In this document: positions 35,587 to 43,368 of the stretch, piece after piece
Layout: every line of letters begins with the position of its first letter
Numbering within the stretch: the stretch's first letter is position 1
DNA from: Gammaproteobacteria bacterium
GTDB taxonomy: Bacteria > Pseudomonadota > Gammaproteobacteria > Steroidobacterales > Steroidobacteraceae
Reading direction: 5' to 3'
DNA length: 64,000 nt
NCBI GenBank assembly: GCA_025357835.1
Contig: JANYLM010000043.1
Span: forward strand, 1 to 64,000
Notes under the pieces: model-generated
Told to the model about the DNA's origin: nothing
What the model saw: only the letters and a program-made list of their open reading frames with translations
The model's database searches: none
Position numbers and translations under genes: made by a program

Positions 35587-36048
35587 GTGCCCCAACTAAA
35601 GTGGTAGGGGCCGAGGAGGTGAGCTTGAGAATAGAAGCGGGGATTGCGACGTATGGGGATAACACGAATAGGGATACGCCGAACGCGAGCCATGCGACCG
35701 GCATCAAATCAACCCAATTCTGCCAAAACCCAATTCCGAAAAAAAACATACGGCAAGCCCGGGGCCTTGTTCTCGGTTAACCGCTTGTCAGACGCCGAAG
35801 CTCAAATTGGCCTCTCTTGCGTCCGTCTCATCGGCCGAGCGATGGTCTGGAAATCCAGAACCAACTAATATGCGGCGCTCCCGTAGGATGGGGACGCCAC
35901 CGAAACCTGTGTCTATGCATTCCCTAGAAACGGGCCTTGCCCTTCAAATGGTTCAGCGCCTGACACGGTTTTAAGACATTATCACGACAGCCTCCCAGGG
36001 TCAATGTAATCAACACCTTAGAACGTAGCTCAGCGAAGACCAGTAACA
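35587..36048. other. Divergent rne/rluC intergenic region
   Basis: 462 bases without a gene, holding the rne 5' leader and promoters for both directions. Next to the rne ATG, the minus-strand transcript can form GCCCC (35611-35607) with GGGGC (35593-35589) around 13 bases; the GGGG arm ends 3-4 bases before the start codon. A 10-base direct repeat AACCCAATTC occurs at 35711-35720 and 35727-35736, followed by an A8 tract (T8 in the rne direction). I could not identify convincing -35/-10 pairs. Confidence 0.55.
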
Positions 36049-37092
36049 ATGAACAGTAATGCAGCAGTGCCTGAGCGCCTGCACGGACCAAAAAGCCCCG
36101 TGACTATGCGCAAGGTGACGGCCGATGAGGCCGGGCAGCGAATCGACAATTTCCTCATGCGGCACTTCAAGAGCGTGCCCCGCAGCCGGGTCTACCGGCT
36201 GCTGCGCAAGGGCGAAGTTCGCGTCAATCGCAAGCGGGTAGATGCGGAATACCGCATACAGGAAGGTGACGACGTCCGCCTGCCGCCCGTGCGCATAGAC
36301 GCCGGCGACGAGCTTAGGGTGCCGTCGAGCAGTCTGCTGGAATTGATAGAGAAGGCGGTCATCTTTCAAGACCGGCACCTGCTGGTCATCGATAAGCCGG
36401 CCGGCGTCGCCGTGCACGGCGGCAGCGGCATGAGTTTCGGCGTCATCGAGGCGCTGCGTGCGTCGCGGCCGCGCGAAACATTGGAACTGGTGCATCGACT
36501 CGATCGCGATACCAGCGGCTGCTTGCTGGTGGCGCGCGATCGCGCCACGTTGACCGGGCTGCATGCCTTGATTCGCAATGGCGGTGTGCACAAGACTTAT
36601 CTGGCCCTGGTTGCCGGCAGCTGGCAACTGGGCACCAAACGCGTCGACGCGCCTTTGGCCACCGACAATCGCCAGCACGGCGAACGGCATGTGCGGGTCG
36701 CCGCCGCCGGCAAGGACTCGGTGAGCGTATTCAAGCCGGTGCAATTCTTCGGCCCGCTCGCGACCCTGATGGAAGTGGACATTCCGACGGGGCGCACGCA
36801 TCAAATCCGCGTACATGCCTCCTTCGCCGGCCATCCGCTGCTGGGAGACGACAAGTACGGCGATCGTGACCGTAATGCCGAACTCAAACATTACGGCCTG
36901 AAGCGCACCTTCTTACACGCACAATCCGTTGCCTTCGAGTGGCCTGGCTCCGGCGTCCCGTTTCACACCAGCGCACCGTTGCCCGCCGAACTGGCCGCGG
37001 TAATCGACGCCATTACTCCGATGAAGCGTAAGGCACCAAAACAGCCCTCTGCACCGAAACGGCCGCCCTCGAAGCGCACCGTACGGCGTTAG
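36049..37092 (+). CDS. rluC: Ribosomal large subunit pseudouridine synthase RluC
   Basis: Makes pseudouridine at 23S rRNA positions 955, 2504 and 2580 (E. coli numbering). 347 residues: S4 RNA-binding domain (about 28-85, GQRIDNFLMRHFKSVPRSRV), catalytic motif VHRLDRDTSGCLLVAR with the Asp near residue 151, and GRTHQIRVHASFAGHPLLGD (about 248-267). A Lys/Pro/Arg-rich tail of about 25 residues ends it. The divergent placement with rne is conserved in gammaproteobacteria. A later ATG at 36106 is possible but less likely. Confidence 0.95.
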   Translation: MNSNAAVPERLHGPKSPVTMRKVTADEAGQRIDNFLMRHFKSVPRSRVYRLLRKGEVRVNRKRVDAEYRIQEGDDVRLPPVRIDAGDELRVPSSSLLELIEKAVIFQDRHLLVIDKPAGVAVHGGSGMSFGVIEALRASRPRETLELVHRLDRDTSGCLLVARDRATLTGLHALIRNGGVHKTYLALVAGSWQLGTKRVDAPLATDNRQHGERHVRVAAAGKDSVSVFKPVQFFGPLATLMEVDIPTGRTHQIRVHASFAGHPLLGDDKYGDRDRNAELKHYGLKRTFLHAQSVAFEWPGSGVPFHTSAPLPAELAAVIDAITPMKRKAPKQPSAPKRPPSKRTVRR

Positions 37093-37173
37093 CGGCTACC
37101 TACCCCGTTGTGGGTCCCACCACCGACGAACCAACGGAATCAGCCGATAAGCCACCGGCATCCGGCATTCGGC

Positions 37174-37782
37174 CTAGGGCAATTCGAAGCCGAGGCTACG
37201 CAGAACTTTGCTCAACTGAATCAGCGGCAATCCGATCAAGGCACTGGGGTCTGCGCTGTTGATGGATTCGCAGAGCGTGATCCCGAGTCCTTCGCATTTG
37301 AAGCCTCCGGCGCAATCCAGCGGCGACTCAGCGGCGACGTAGCGCGCGATGGCGGCCTCGTCCAGGGTGCGAAATACTACCTGGGTGATGTCGACGAATT
37401 CCTGCATCGAGTGGCTGTTGTGCCGCACCACGGCGACCGCGGTCACGAACGACAGGGTATGGCCGGAGGAGCCGCGCAATTGGTCCACACAGAGTGCCGC
37501 CGTGCCCGGCTTGCCGAGAATTGTGTCTCCCGAGGAGCCCTCGGTTCGAACGGCAACTTGATCGGAGCCGATAACCCAGGCGTCTGGGTATTGCAGCGCG
37601 ACGGCAGAGGCTTTGGCCCTTGCCAGCCGCACTGCCAGCTCCGGCGGCGGCTCGCCGGCACGGGGGGTCTCGTCAACTCCCGGTGCGGTGCAGGAAAAGG
37701 GCAGGCGCAGCCTCGCCAGGAGTTCTCGCCGGTAGGTAGAGGTCGAGGCTAAAATAAGTGAAGGCGGAGACTTCAAAAACAA
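37174..37782 (-). CDS. Maf/YceF-type nucleoside triphosphate pyrophosphatase
   Basis: 202-residue house-cleaning pyrophosphatase of the Maf family. The start PPSLILASTSTYRRELLARL is the Maf signature; the catalytic acidic residues are around VDETP and SPLDCAGGFKCEGLG. The YceF subgroup (m7GTP pyrophosphatase) is the likely match because of its neighbours yceD-rpmF-plsX-fabH, which it diverges from. The first base of its ATG is 59 bases from the yceD start. Confidence 0.88.
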   Translation of the reverse strand: MFLKSPPSLILASTSTYRRELLARLRLPFSCTAPGVDETPRAGEPPPELAVRLARAKASAVALQYPDAWVIGSDQVAVRTEGSSGDTILGKPGTAALCVDQLRGSSGHTLSFVTAVAVVRHNSHSMQEFVDITQVVFRTLDEAAIARYVAAESPLDCAGGFKCEGLGITLCESINSADPSALIGLPLIQLSKVLRSLGFELP

Positions 37783-37802
37783 CGACTTGCACCCGATTGA
37801 TT

Positions 37803-37831
37803 TTGACAGAGGTGGGAACGGGCCCTATTAT
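37803..37831 (+). promoter_or_regulatory. Near-consensus sigma-70 promoter for yceD-rpmF
   Basis: Perfect -35 TTGACA (37803-37808), a 17-base spacer and TATTAT (37826-37831). The expected start site, 6-8 bases after the -10, is 37837-37839, only 2-4 bases before the yceD ATG at 37841. Confidence 0.75.
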
Positions 37832-37840
37832 ACGCGGCCC

Positions 37841-38371
37841 ATGGCACCGGGCTTGCCTGACCGAGTCGATTGCGCACACCTGGCTGACGATGCAGTGGTG
37901 CTGGAACGTGTCTATCCGCTTGGCGAAATGCCTCGCCTGCAAGACTTGTTGGCGGACCCGCGGGGGTCGGTGCGCGCGAGTTTCGCATTTGCGACGTTGG
38001 GCGGGGGGCGCGCCGGCGCTACCGTTGCGGTGGAGGCGACCCCGCAGCTGGTATGCCAGCGTTGTATGCAGGGCTTCGCGTTTGCCGCGGCCGGCAGCAG
38101 CGAGATCGAATTTTCGAGCGGCTTGGCCGGCTCGAGCGCCGAGGCGACGGGCGCACAGCGCGAGATTTTTGCGACGGAAGAGGGCCGGGTTAGCTTGCGC
38201 GAACTGGCCGAAGAGGAATTGTTGTTGGCATTGCCGATCGTTGCGGCTTGTAGTACGCCGCAAACCTGCGGTCGGGCGCCGACATACCAGGTGGGCGGCG
38301 AGATTCAGGACATGCCGAGCGATCGAACGCGGCCGTTTAGCGCTTTGCAGGATTTGTTAAAGAAAACTTGA
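37841..38371 (+). CDS. YceD family (DUF177) protein, possible 23S rRNA accumulation factor
   Basis: 176-residue DUF177/YceD protein, linked in E. coli to 23S rRNA accumulation and co-transcribed with rpmF. The characteristic Cys pair is in LVCQRCMQGF (about residues 69-78); the later acidic LRELAEEELLLALPIV (about 117-132) is the other conserved block. An upstream TTG (37787) keeps the frame open, but it lies upstream of the strong promoter, so ATG 37841 is chosen. No ribosome site precedes it, and the predicted mRNA is almost leaderless. Confidence 0.85.
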   Translation: MAPGLPDRVDCAHLADDAVVLERVYPLGEMPRLQDLLADPRGSVRASFAFATLGGGRAGATVAVEATPQLVCQRCMQGFAFAAAGSSEIEFSSGLAGSSAEATGAQREIFATEEGRVSLRELAEEELLLALPIVAACSTPQTCGRAPTYQVGGEIQDMPSDRTRPFSALQDLLKKT

Positions 38372-38386
38372 TAGGACATAGCACTC

Positions 38387-38584
38387 ATGGCAGTTCAGAA
38401 AAGCAGAAAAACCCCCTCTAAGCGCGGCATGCACCGCTCACACTCCGCGCTGCCCTTGCCCGCGGTGTCGATCGACGCCAAGAGCGGAGAGACTCACTCG
38501 CGTCACCGGATTTCCCGCGAAGGGTTCTATCGTGGCCGCAAGGTGCTTCAGACCAAGGCGGACGCGGCAGCGGCCGAAGAATAA
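38387..38584 (+). CDS. rpmF: 50S ribosomal protein L32
   Basis: 65-residue ribosomal protein bL32. The start [20 protein letters not shown] is canonical; the middle has [19 protein letters not shown]. It lacks the zinc-ribbon cysteines found in some L32 proteins, as is usual in gammaproteobacteria. It follows yceD by 15 bases and is followed by a terminator-like hairpin before plsX. Confidence 0.97.
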   Translation: MAVQKSRKTPSKRGMHRSHSALPLPAVSIDAKSGETHSRHRISREGFYRGRKVLQTKADAAAAEE

Positions 38585-38604
38585 GCCGTACTGATTGAAT
38601 CCCA

Positions 38605-38634
38605 GGCGGTTTCGCCCGCCGCTCGGGCTTTTTT
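38605..38634 (+). terminator. Terminator-like hairpin between rpmF and plsX, with an overlapping alternative stem
   Basis: GCCCG (38614-38618) pairs with CGGGC (38624-38628) around five bases, followed by TTTTTT (38629-38634). An upstream alternative stem, GGCGG (38605-38609) with CCGCC (38616-38620), would exclude it. plsX starts nine bases after the T-run, so partial read-through is expected. Confidence 0.6.
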
Positions 38635-38642
38635 AACGCACA

Positions 38643-39653
38643 GTGTCTGCGCTGCTCCATATTGCCATCGACGCCATGAGCGGCGACCACGGTCTCTCGG
38701 TTTCCGTGCCGGCGGCGGTGGCGGCAGCCCGTGAATTCAGCGACGTACGCTTCACGCTCATCGGGCGACAAGCCGAATTGGAACGCGAACTGGGCAGTAC
38801 ATTCCCTTCCAACGTGTCCTGCCTGCACGCGGCCGACGTGGTCGAAATGACCGATCATCCGCGCGAGGCGCTGCGGCGCAAGAAAGACTCTTCCATGCGC
38901 CGCGCCATCGATCTGGTGAAGGCGAACGATGCGCATGCTTGCGTCAGCGCCGGCAACACCGGTGCATTGATGGCGACGGCTCACTTTGTTTTGAAAATGT
39001 TGCCCGGAGTCGAGCGTCCCGCCATTGTTTCGCTCATCCCGTCGCGCGGCGGGCACACCTATATGTTGGATCTCGGGGCCAATGCCTCGTGCACTCCGGT
39101 GCAGTTGGCCCAATTCGCGGTGATGGGTTCGGTGCTCGCGGCTGATTTGGAAGGAGCGCACGAGAGGCCGCGCGTCGGCTTGCTTAACATCGGCACGGAG
39201 GACATCAAGGGTAACGATATCGTGCAGGCGGCGCACAATTTGCTCGCTGCCGCCGACATTAACTACGTCGGGTTCGTCGAGGGCGGAGATATTTTTTCCG
39301 ACAAGGTGGATGTCGTGGTCACGGACGGATTTACCGGCAATATTGCTCTGAAAACGATGGAGGGCGCGGCGCGGTTGATCGTCGATGCCCTGCGGGAGGA
39401 ATTTAGCCGCACGGCGCTGCGCAAGCTCGGCTACCTGGCCTCGCGGCCGGCGCTCAAGGCGTTCCGCACCCGGATAGACCCGCGCCGCTACGACGGCGCG
39501 AGCATGATCGGTTTGAACGGGATCGTCATCAAGAGTCATGGCGGCACCGACCTGTTCGGATTTCAGCGGGCCATTGAAGTCGCGGTACTGGAGGCGCGCA
39601 GTGGTGTGACGGCGCAAATCGCGCATAGGTTCGAAGCATCACGCGAAACTTGA
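38643..39653 (+). CDS. plsX: Phosphate acyltransferase PlsX
   Basis: Makes acyl-phosphate from acyl-ACP for phospholipid synthesis, 336 residues. The start HIAIDAMSGDHGLSVSVPA and the blocks SAGNTGALMA (about residues 101-110), MLDLGANASC (about 142) and VVTDGFTGNIALKTMEG (about 226-242) are typical. Start GTG 38643 lies just after the terminator-like hairpin. fabH follows after nine bases. Confidence 0.95.
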   Translation: MSALLHIAIDAMSGDHGLSVSVPAAVAAAREFSDVRFTLIGRQAELERELGSTFPSNVSCLHAADVVEMTDHPREALRRKKDSSMRRAIDLVKANDAHACVSAGNTGALMATAHFVLKMLPGVERPAIVSLIPSRGGHTYMLDLGANASCTPVQLAQFAVMGSVLAADLEGAHERPRVGLLNIGTEDIKGNDIVQAAHNLLAAADINYVGFVEGGDIFSDKVDVVVTDGFTGNIALKTMEGAARLIVDALREEFSRTALRKLGYLASRPALKAFRTRIDPRRYDGASMIGLNGIVIKSHGGTDLFGFQRAIEVAVLEARSGVTAQIAHRFEASRET

Positions 39654-39662
39654 AGGAATTCA

Positions 39663-40628
39663 ATGTACGCACGAATCGCCGGCACCGGTAGCTACTTACC
39701 CGAGAAAATACTGACCAACGCGGATCTCGAAGCTCTCGTCGACACCAGCGACGAATGGATTCGCACGCGAACCGGTATCGAGCGGCGTCACGTGGCGGCT
39801 GAGGGCGAGACTACGACCGATCTTGCGGAACATGCGTCGCGGCGCGCGATGCTGGACGCCGGCGTGAGCGCCGGTGAGATCGATCTGATCTGCGTCGGCA
39901 CGACGACGCCGGATCTCGTATTTCCGAACGTGGGCACCTTGCTGCAGGACCGTCTGGGGATTCATGGGTGTCCGGCATTCAGTCTGGAAGCGGCTTGCAC
40001 CGGCTTCGTCTATGCGCTGAGCGTGGCGGACAAATTCGTTCGACTGGGCGAATCGAAATGCGCCCTGGTGGTGGGTGCGGAAACCCTGACGCGAATCGTC
40101 GATTGGAACGATCGGGGCACCTGCGTGCTATTTGCGGACGGAGCCGGCGCCGTGATCCTGACGCCCTCGAGCGAGCCCGGGATCATCAGTACGCGCCTAC
40201 ATTCCGACGGTAAGTACAAGGATTTGTTGCTGTATCCGGATGGGGTATCCAAGGGATTCAAATTGGTGCGCGAAGGCAAGGCCGGCGTGCAGATGAGGGG
40301 TAACGAGGTCTACAAGGTCGCCGTCAACACGCTGGGACACCTAGTGACGGAGACGCTAAACGCCAATGGAATCAGCAAGGAGCAGCTCGATTGGCTGATT
40401 CCGCATCAGGCGAATATTCGAATCATCGAGGCGATAGCCAAGCGGCTCGACCTACCGATGGAGAAGGTCATAGTGACCATCAAGGATCAAGGCAACACGT
40501 CCGCCGCCTCGGTGCCTTTGGCTCTCGATACGGGCATACGCGACGGCCGCATCAAGCGCGGCCAACTCCTGCTGCTGGAGGCCTTCGGCGGCGGTTTTAC
40601 CTGGGGGTCGGCCCTCATTCGCTATTGA
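39663..40628 (+). CDS. fabH: Beta-ketoacyl-ACP synthase III FabH
   Basis: Starts fatty acid synthesis by condensing acetyl-CoA with malonyl-ACP, 321 residues. The catalytic triad is visible: Cys in EAACTGFVYAL (about residue 113), His in LIPHQANIRI (about 248) and Asn in GNTSAASVPLAL (about 278). Start ATG follows GAAGGAATTCA. The expected next genes fabD, fabG and acpP do not follow; instead a convergent lipoprotein gene is next. Confidence 0.95.
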   Translation: MYARIAGTGSYLPEKILTNADLEALVDTSDEWIRTRTGIERRHVAAEGETTTDLAEHASRRAMLDAGVSAGEIDLICVGTTTPDLVFPNVGTLLQDRLGIHGCPAFSLEAACTGFVYALSVADKFVRLGESKCALVVGAETLTRIVDWNDRGTCVLFADGAGAVILTPSSEPGIISTRLHSDGKYKDLLLYPDGVSKGFKLVREGKAGVQMRGNEVYKVAVNTLGHLVTETLNANGISKEQLDWLIPHQANIRIIEAIAKRLDLPMEKVIVTIKDQGNTSAASVPLALDTGIRDGRIKRGQLLLLEAFGGGFTWGSALIRY

Positions 40629-40659
40629 CCGACCGTGGGTTTTTCGGCGCGACTGCGCC

Positions 40660-40691
40660 AAAAAAAACGCCGCGGTGTGACCCGCGGCGTT
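40660..40691 (-). terminator. Intrinsic terminator of the alanine-zipper lipoprotein gene
   Basis: AACGCCGCG (40666-40674) and CGCGGCGTT (40683-40691) form a perfect 9-bp stem with an 8-base loop. In the minus-strand direction a run of eight T follows (40667-40660), ending 23 bases after the lipoprotein stop. It also sits 31 bases after the fabH stop, but without a T-run on that side. Confidence 0.8.
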
Positions 40692-40713
40692 CAGTCTCAA
40701 GCAAATGCTCGAC

Positions 40714-41031
40714 TTACTTCGACACTGACTTCTTGAACATGCGATCGATCTTCTCGTTGATCGCTTCAATGGCCGTCGAATTCGACTGGCCGGTCGACAA
40801 CGCCTGATTCGCCGTGCTTTGCGCGCCGGAAGCGGCAGACTGGGCACCGGCAGCGGCGCTCTGCGCCGCAGCCGCTTCGGCCGCAATCTTCTGATCGTTG
40901 GCGGTGTTCTGAGTGATTTGTGATTTCAGGTCGTCAATCTGGGCTTGGATGGGCTTCAGATCCGTGCAGCCTGCGAAGGCAACAAGGCAAGCCACGGCGA
41001 GAGAGGCCTTGAGAGTGGTGGTCAATGTCAT
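40714..41031 (-). CDS. Alanine-zipper outer-membrane lipoprotein (Lpp/OprI-like)
   Basis: 105-residue lipoprotein with signal peptide and lipobox (VACLVAFAGC, Cys at about residue 22). The mature part is a helical coil with an alanine-rich heptad region, AAAAQSAAAGAQSAASGAQS (about 53-72). It ends INEKIDRMFKKSVSK with a C-terminal Lys, as in Lpp and OprI, where that Lys can be linked to peptidoglycan. ATG 41031 is preceded by AGGGGAATTTTTT; the longer frame to 41217 is not supported. A strong terminator follows, consistent with a highly expressed single gene. Confidence 0.85.
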   Translation of the reverse strand: MTLTTTLKASLAVACLVAFAGCTDLKPIQAQIDDLKSQITQNTANDQKIAAEAAAAQSAAAGAQSAASGAQSTANQALSTGQSNSTAIEAINEKIDRMFKKSVSK

Positions 41032-41290
41032 AAAAAATTCCCCTAGGGTTAATTCATTCGTATCGGAAAGTCCGAAGTGCCGTCCGCATCGGCCCAGTCG
41101 CGTCGTCGGGCCCGTCTGCGTCGCAGCACAGTCGTACATAAAGCCAAATTCGCGCGTCGAATGCAACTGAAATGCGCTATTTGTCGGTTCTCGGCGACTA
41201 TTTTCCTCCAGATCCAATCTGAGAAATTAAATCATCATTACAAATGCGCTCCCGAATGTAAATTTTACAGCTCAAATCGACCCTAGCCCA

Positions 41291-43258
41291 CTATCCCTGC
41301 AGCAGTTCCACCACGGCGCGATGGCCCTGGTCGATGGCCGTATCCGTATACGCCGCGCCGCCGGAATCGGAGTTGGCAATGGCTATGCGACCGAATCGCG
41401 CACGCCCGACGACATGCGGCCGCTCGGCCTCGGGTACGTCCGGATCGAACAGTGGGTTGTATTCCGGCGCGTAGCCGTGAGGCCAACGATTCACGGTGAT
41501 GGCAGTGATATCGCGAGCGGGATCGAAACCTCCCGCTGCCAGTGTGCGACCGAGCTGCTCACGGATATTGCGCTCGAAGGTCTCGAAGGAAGTGGCCAAT
41601 AATTCGGCCCGCCCGGCGCGATTCTGCTCATGTTCGGGCAGCCCGCGCTTGCAGGGCGTACGCACCATGTGCACGAGAATGGGGTCGTTCACGGATTTCG
41701 GGCTCTCATAGCGGCCGACGTGGACATGGGGGTTCAAATGGAAATACGTATGAAAACTACCCGGTGCATAGACCCGGTGAACTTTCAGCGTGTCGAATGC
41801 CTGCCGGTTGCGCAATGCAACGCTGGTATAGACCAGCGGGGTCTTGACCAGCTTGTGCAGCGCGTCTTTCTGGGCGGCCGGCAGTTCGGGGCATAAATAC
41901 GGGATCATCATGTTGTAACCGGCCAGCACCACGCCGCGAGCCCGCGTCGTGAATGCCTGACCGCCGCGCAGGTAAGTGACTTCCACTTGATCGGCCGATT
42001 TGGGATCGCCGATATGGCGTGCGCGGATGGCGATGCTGTTCAATCGCACACGAACCGGCGCGGCGTCGCGATCGAGCTGGGCATAATTGACGCGCGCGGT
42101 GACCACATCTTCTGCGCTGCTGCCGGGCACCGCGCTCGGTATAAGATTTCTCACCAGGAGGCGGGCGATGGTCGCGTTGCCGTCGGGAAAATGTAGGCGG
42201 AACGAGCCTCCGGTGTCTTCGTATCCCGCCGGTGTAAAACCCATGCGCCGAATCGAGCCCTTAGCCAGATTCATGCCTTGAAATCCGGGAAGACCGATAC
42301 CCCAACAGTCGAGGGCGGACACGGCATCGGTGCCGACTCCCCATTCACCCATGGTGCGCGCGTAATAGAAATTGAGTACGGCGGGCTCGACATGGACCAC
42401 GTCGCGCAGAAACGCTTCGTAGCTCATGCGCGACAGGCGCTGCTTCTTTTCGTCGGATGATAGACCGGGTAGGTAATCGATGTTGCCTTCTTGAATCTGG
42501 ACGATTGCTGCGCGCGCGGCCGCGGACAATGGGGCCTGCGCCAGCAGCTCCTTGAGCGGACCGCGTTCGAGGCCCACGCTGAGCTTGTCGGCGCCGAAGG
42601 TCTCGCGATCGAAGAACACGCCGCTTTGCAGACCAAGGCTTTGGTAGAACTCAAGGTTCTGAGTCGTCTTGATGAGTTTCGGCACGTCGACGCCGAGAGT
42701 CGTCAACAAGTTCGCAGCGATGGGACCATAGGGTCGCGGACTATCGATTTCCAGGGTGCCGCCGTTCAATATATTCAGGTGGCCGTCCAAGTTGAATTCG
42801 TTGCGTTTGGCGTGGCCGCCGAAATCATCGTGATTGTCGAGAATGAGGATGCGGCTCTCGGTCTTGGCCTGCGCGCGATAAAAGTGCGCGGCAGCGAGGC
42901 CGCTGATGCCGCCACCCACGATGATCAGATCGTATTCCTGGCCGGTATCCGTGGCGGTCGGCCAGGTATGGCTATCGCGCAATGCATGCGCGTCCTCGAA
43001 GGAGCCGGGGTGGCTGCCGCGCAGACCTGTGAGCAGCGGTGGATAGTAGCCAAAAGCGTCTTGGGCGGCGGGGGGTAGCGGGGACGCACCCGGCAGAGCA
43101 CGTGCGGCGGGGTCCGGCATCGATGCCGCGAGCAGGGGTCCTGAGGCGGCCGCGGCGGTGGCTCCGATGGCGATCCCGTTCAAGAAATCGCGCCGCGTGA
43201 TGGGTTGATCCATACCGAGTAAGCGGTCTCGGGAACGGTGTTGTTTTTCTTGTGTCAT
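41291..43258 (-). CDS. Tat-exported FAD-dependent amine oxidase-like protein (spermidine dehydrogenase-like)
   Basis: 655 residues. The twin-arginine signal is ITRRDFLNGIAIGATAAAA (about residues 20-38). The FAD-binding motif is YDLIIVGGGISGLAAAHFYR (about 117-136), and the C-terminal FAD contact is RIAIANSDSGGAAYTDTAID. Overall layout resembles the spermidine dehydrogenase of Pseudomonas (NAD(P)-binding Rossmann-like amine oxidase), so periplasmic polyamine or amine oxidation is plausible but unproven. ATG 43258 follows GGGGATCTC; the upstream in-frame start at 43288 adds ten residues. It is divergent from lexA, 110 bases apart. Confidence 0.75.
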   Translation of the reverse strand: MTQEKQHRSRDRLLGMDQPITRRDFLNGIAIGATAAAASGPLLAASMPDPAARALPGASPLPPAAQDAFGYYPPLLTGLRGSHPGSFEDAHALRDSHTWPTATDTGQEYDLIIVGGGISGLAAAHFYRAQAKTESRILILDNHDDFGGHAKRNEFNLDGHLNILNGGTLEIDSPRPYGPIAANLLTTLGVDVPKLIKTTQNLEFYQSLGLQSGVFFDRETFGADKLSVGLERGPLKELLAQAPLSAAARAAIVQIQEGNIDYLPGLSSDEKKQRLSRMSYEAFLRDVVHVEPAVLNFYYARTMGEWGVGTDAVSALDCWGIGLPGFQGMNLAKGSIRRMGFTPAGYEDTGGSFRLHFPDGNATIARLLVRNLIPSAVPGSSAEDVVTARVNYAQLDRDAAPVRVRLNSIAIRARHIGDPKSADQVEVTYLRGGQAFTTRARGVVLAGYNMMIPYLCPELPAAQKDALHKLVKTPLVYTSVALRNRQAFDTLKVHRVYAPGSFHTYFHLNPHVHVGRYESPKSVNDPILVHMVRTPCKRGLPEHEQNRAGRAELLATSFETFERNIREQLGRTLAAGGFDPARDITAITVNRWPHGYAPEYNPLFDPDVPEAERPHVVGRARFGRIAIANSDSGGAAYTDTAIDQGHRAVVELLQG

Positions 43259-43309
43259 GAGATCCCCGTTCAATAAATGGTTCGGCAAATTACCGTGCCG
43301 TCGCTGGAC

Positions 43310-43361
43310 TTGCCAGTGCCCGAAGACTGTATATAATAACAGTCACTGGCTACATATACAG
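43310..43361 (+). promoter_or_regulatory. lexA promoter with two LexA (SOS) boxes
   Basis: TTGCCA (43310-43315), 16 bases and a perfect TATAAT (43332-43337). The first LexA box, CTGTATATAATAACAG (43327-43342), matches CTGT-N8-ACAG exactly and covers the -10. The second, CTGGCTACATATACAG (43346-43361), has one mismatch and covers the start of the transcript and the AGGTG ribosome site. The expected transcript start is near 43344. The boxes are 69-103 bases from the start of the divergent flavoprotein gene and could affect it too. Confidence 0.88.
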
Positions 43362-43368
43362 GTGATGC

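Noticed and set aside
37097-37130. Third copy of the 41-bp repeat after rluC
   Set aside because: Only the 10-base TACCTACCCC matches; the following bases diverge at once.
38418-39626. 402-codon minus-strand frame opposite rpmF and plsX
   Set aside because: Covers two conserved genes and has no domain; antisense shadow.
41235-41262. Possible promoter (TTTACA-N16-TAATGA, minus strand) for the lipoprotein gene
   Set aside because: It would give a leader of about 200 bases, and other AT-rich candidates exist in the same gap; too weak to list.
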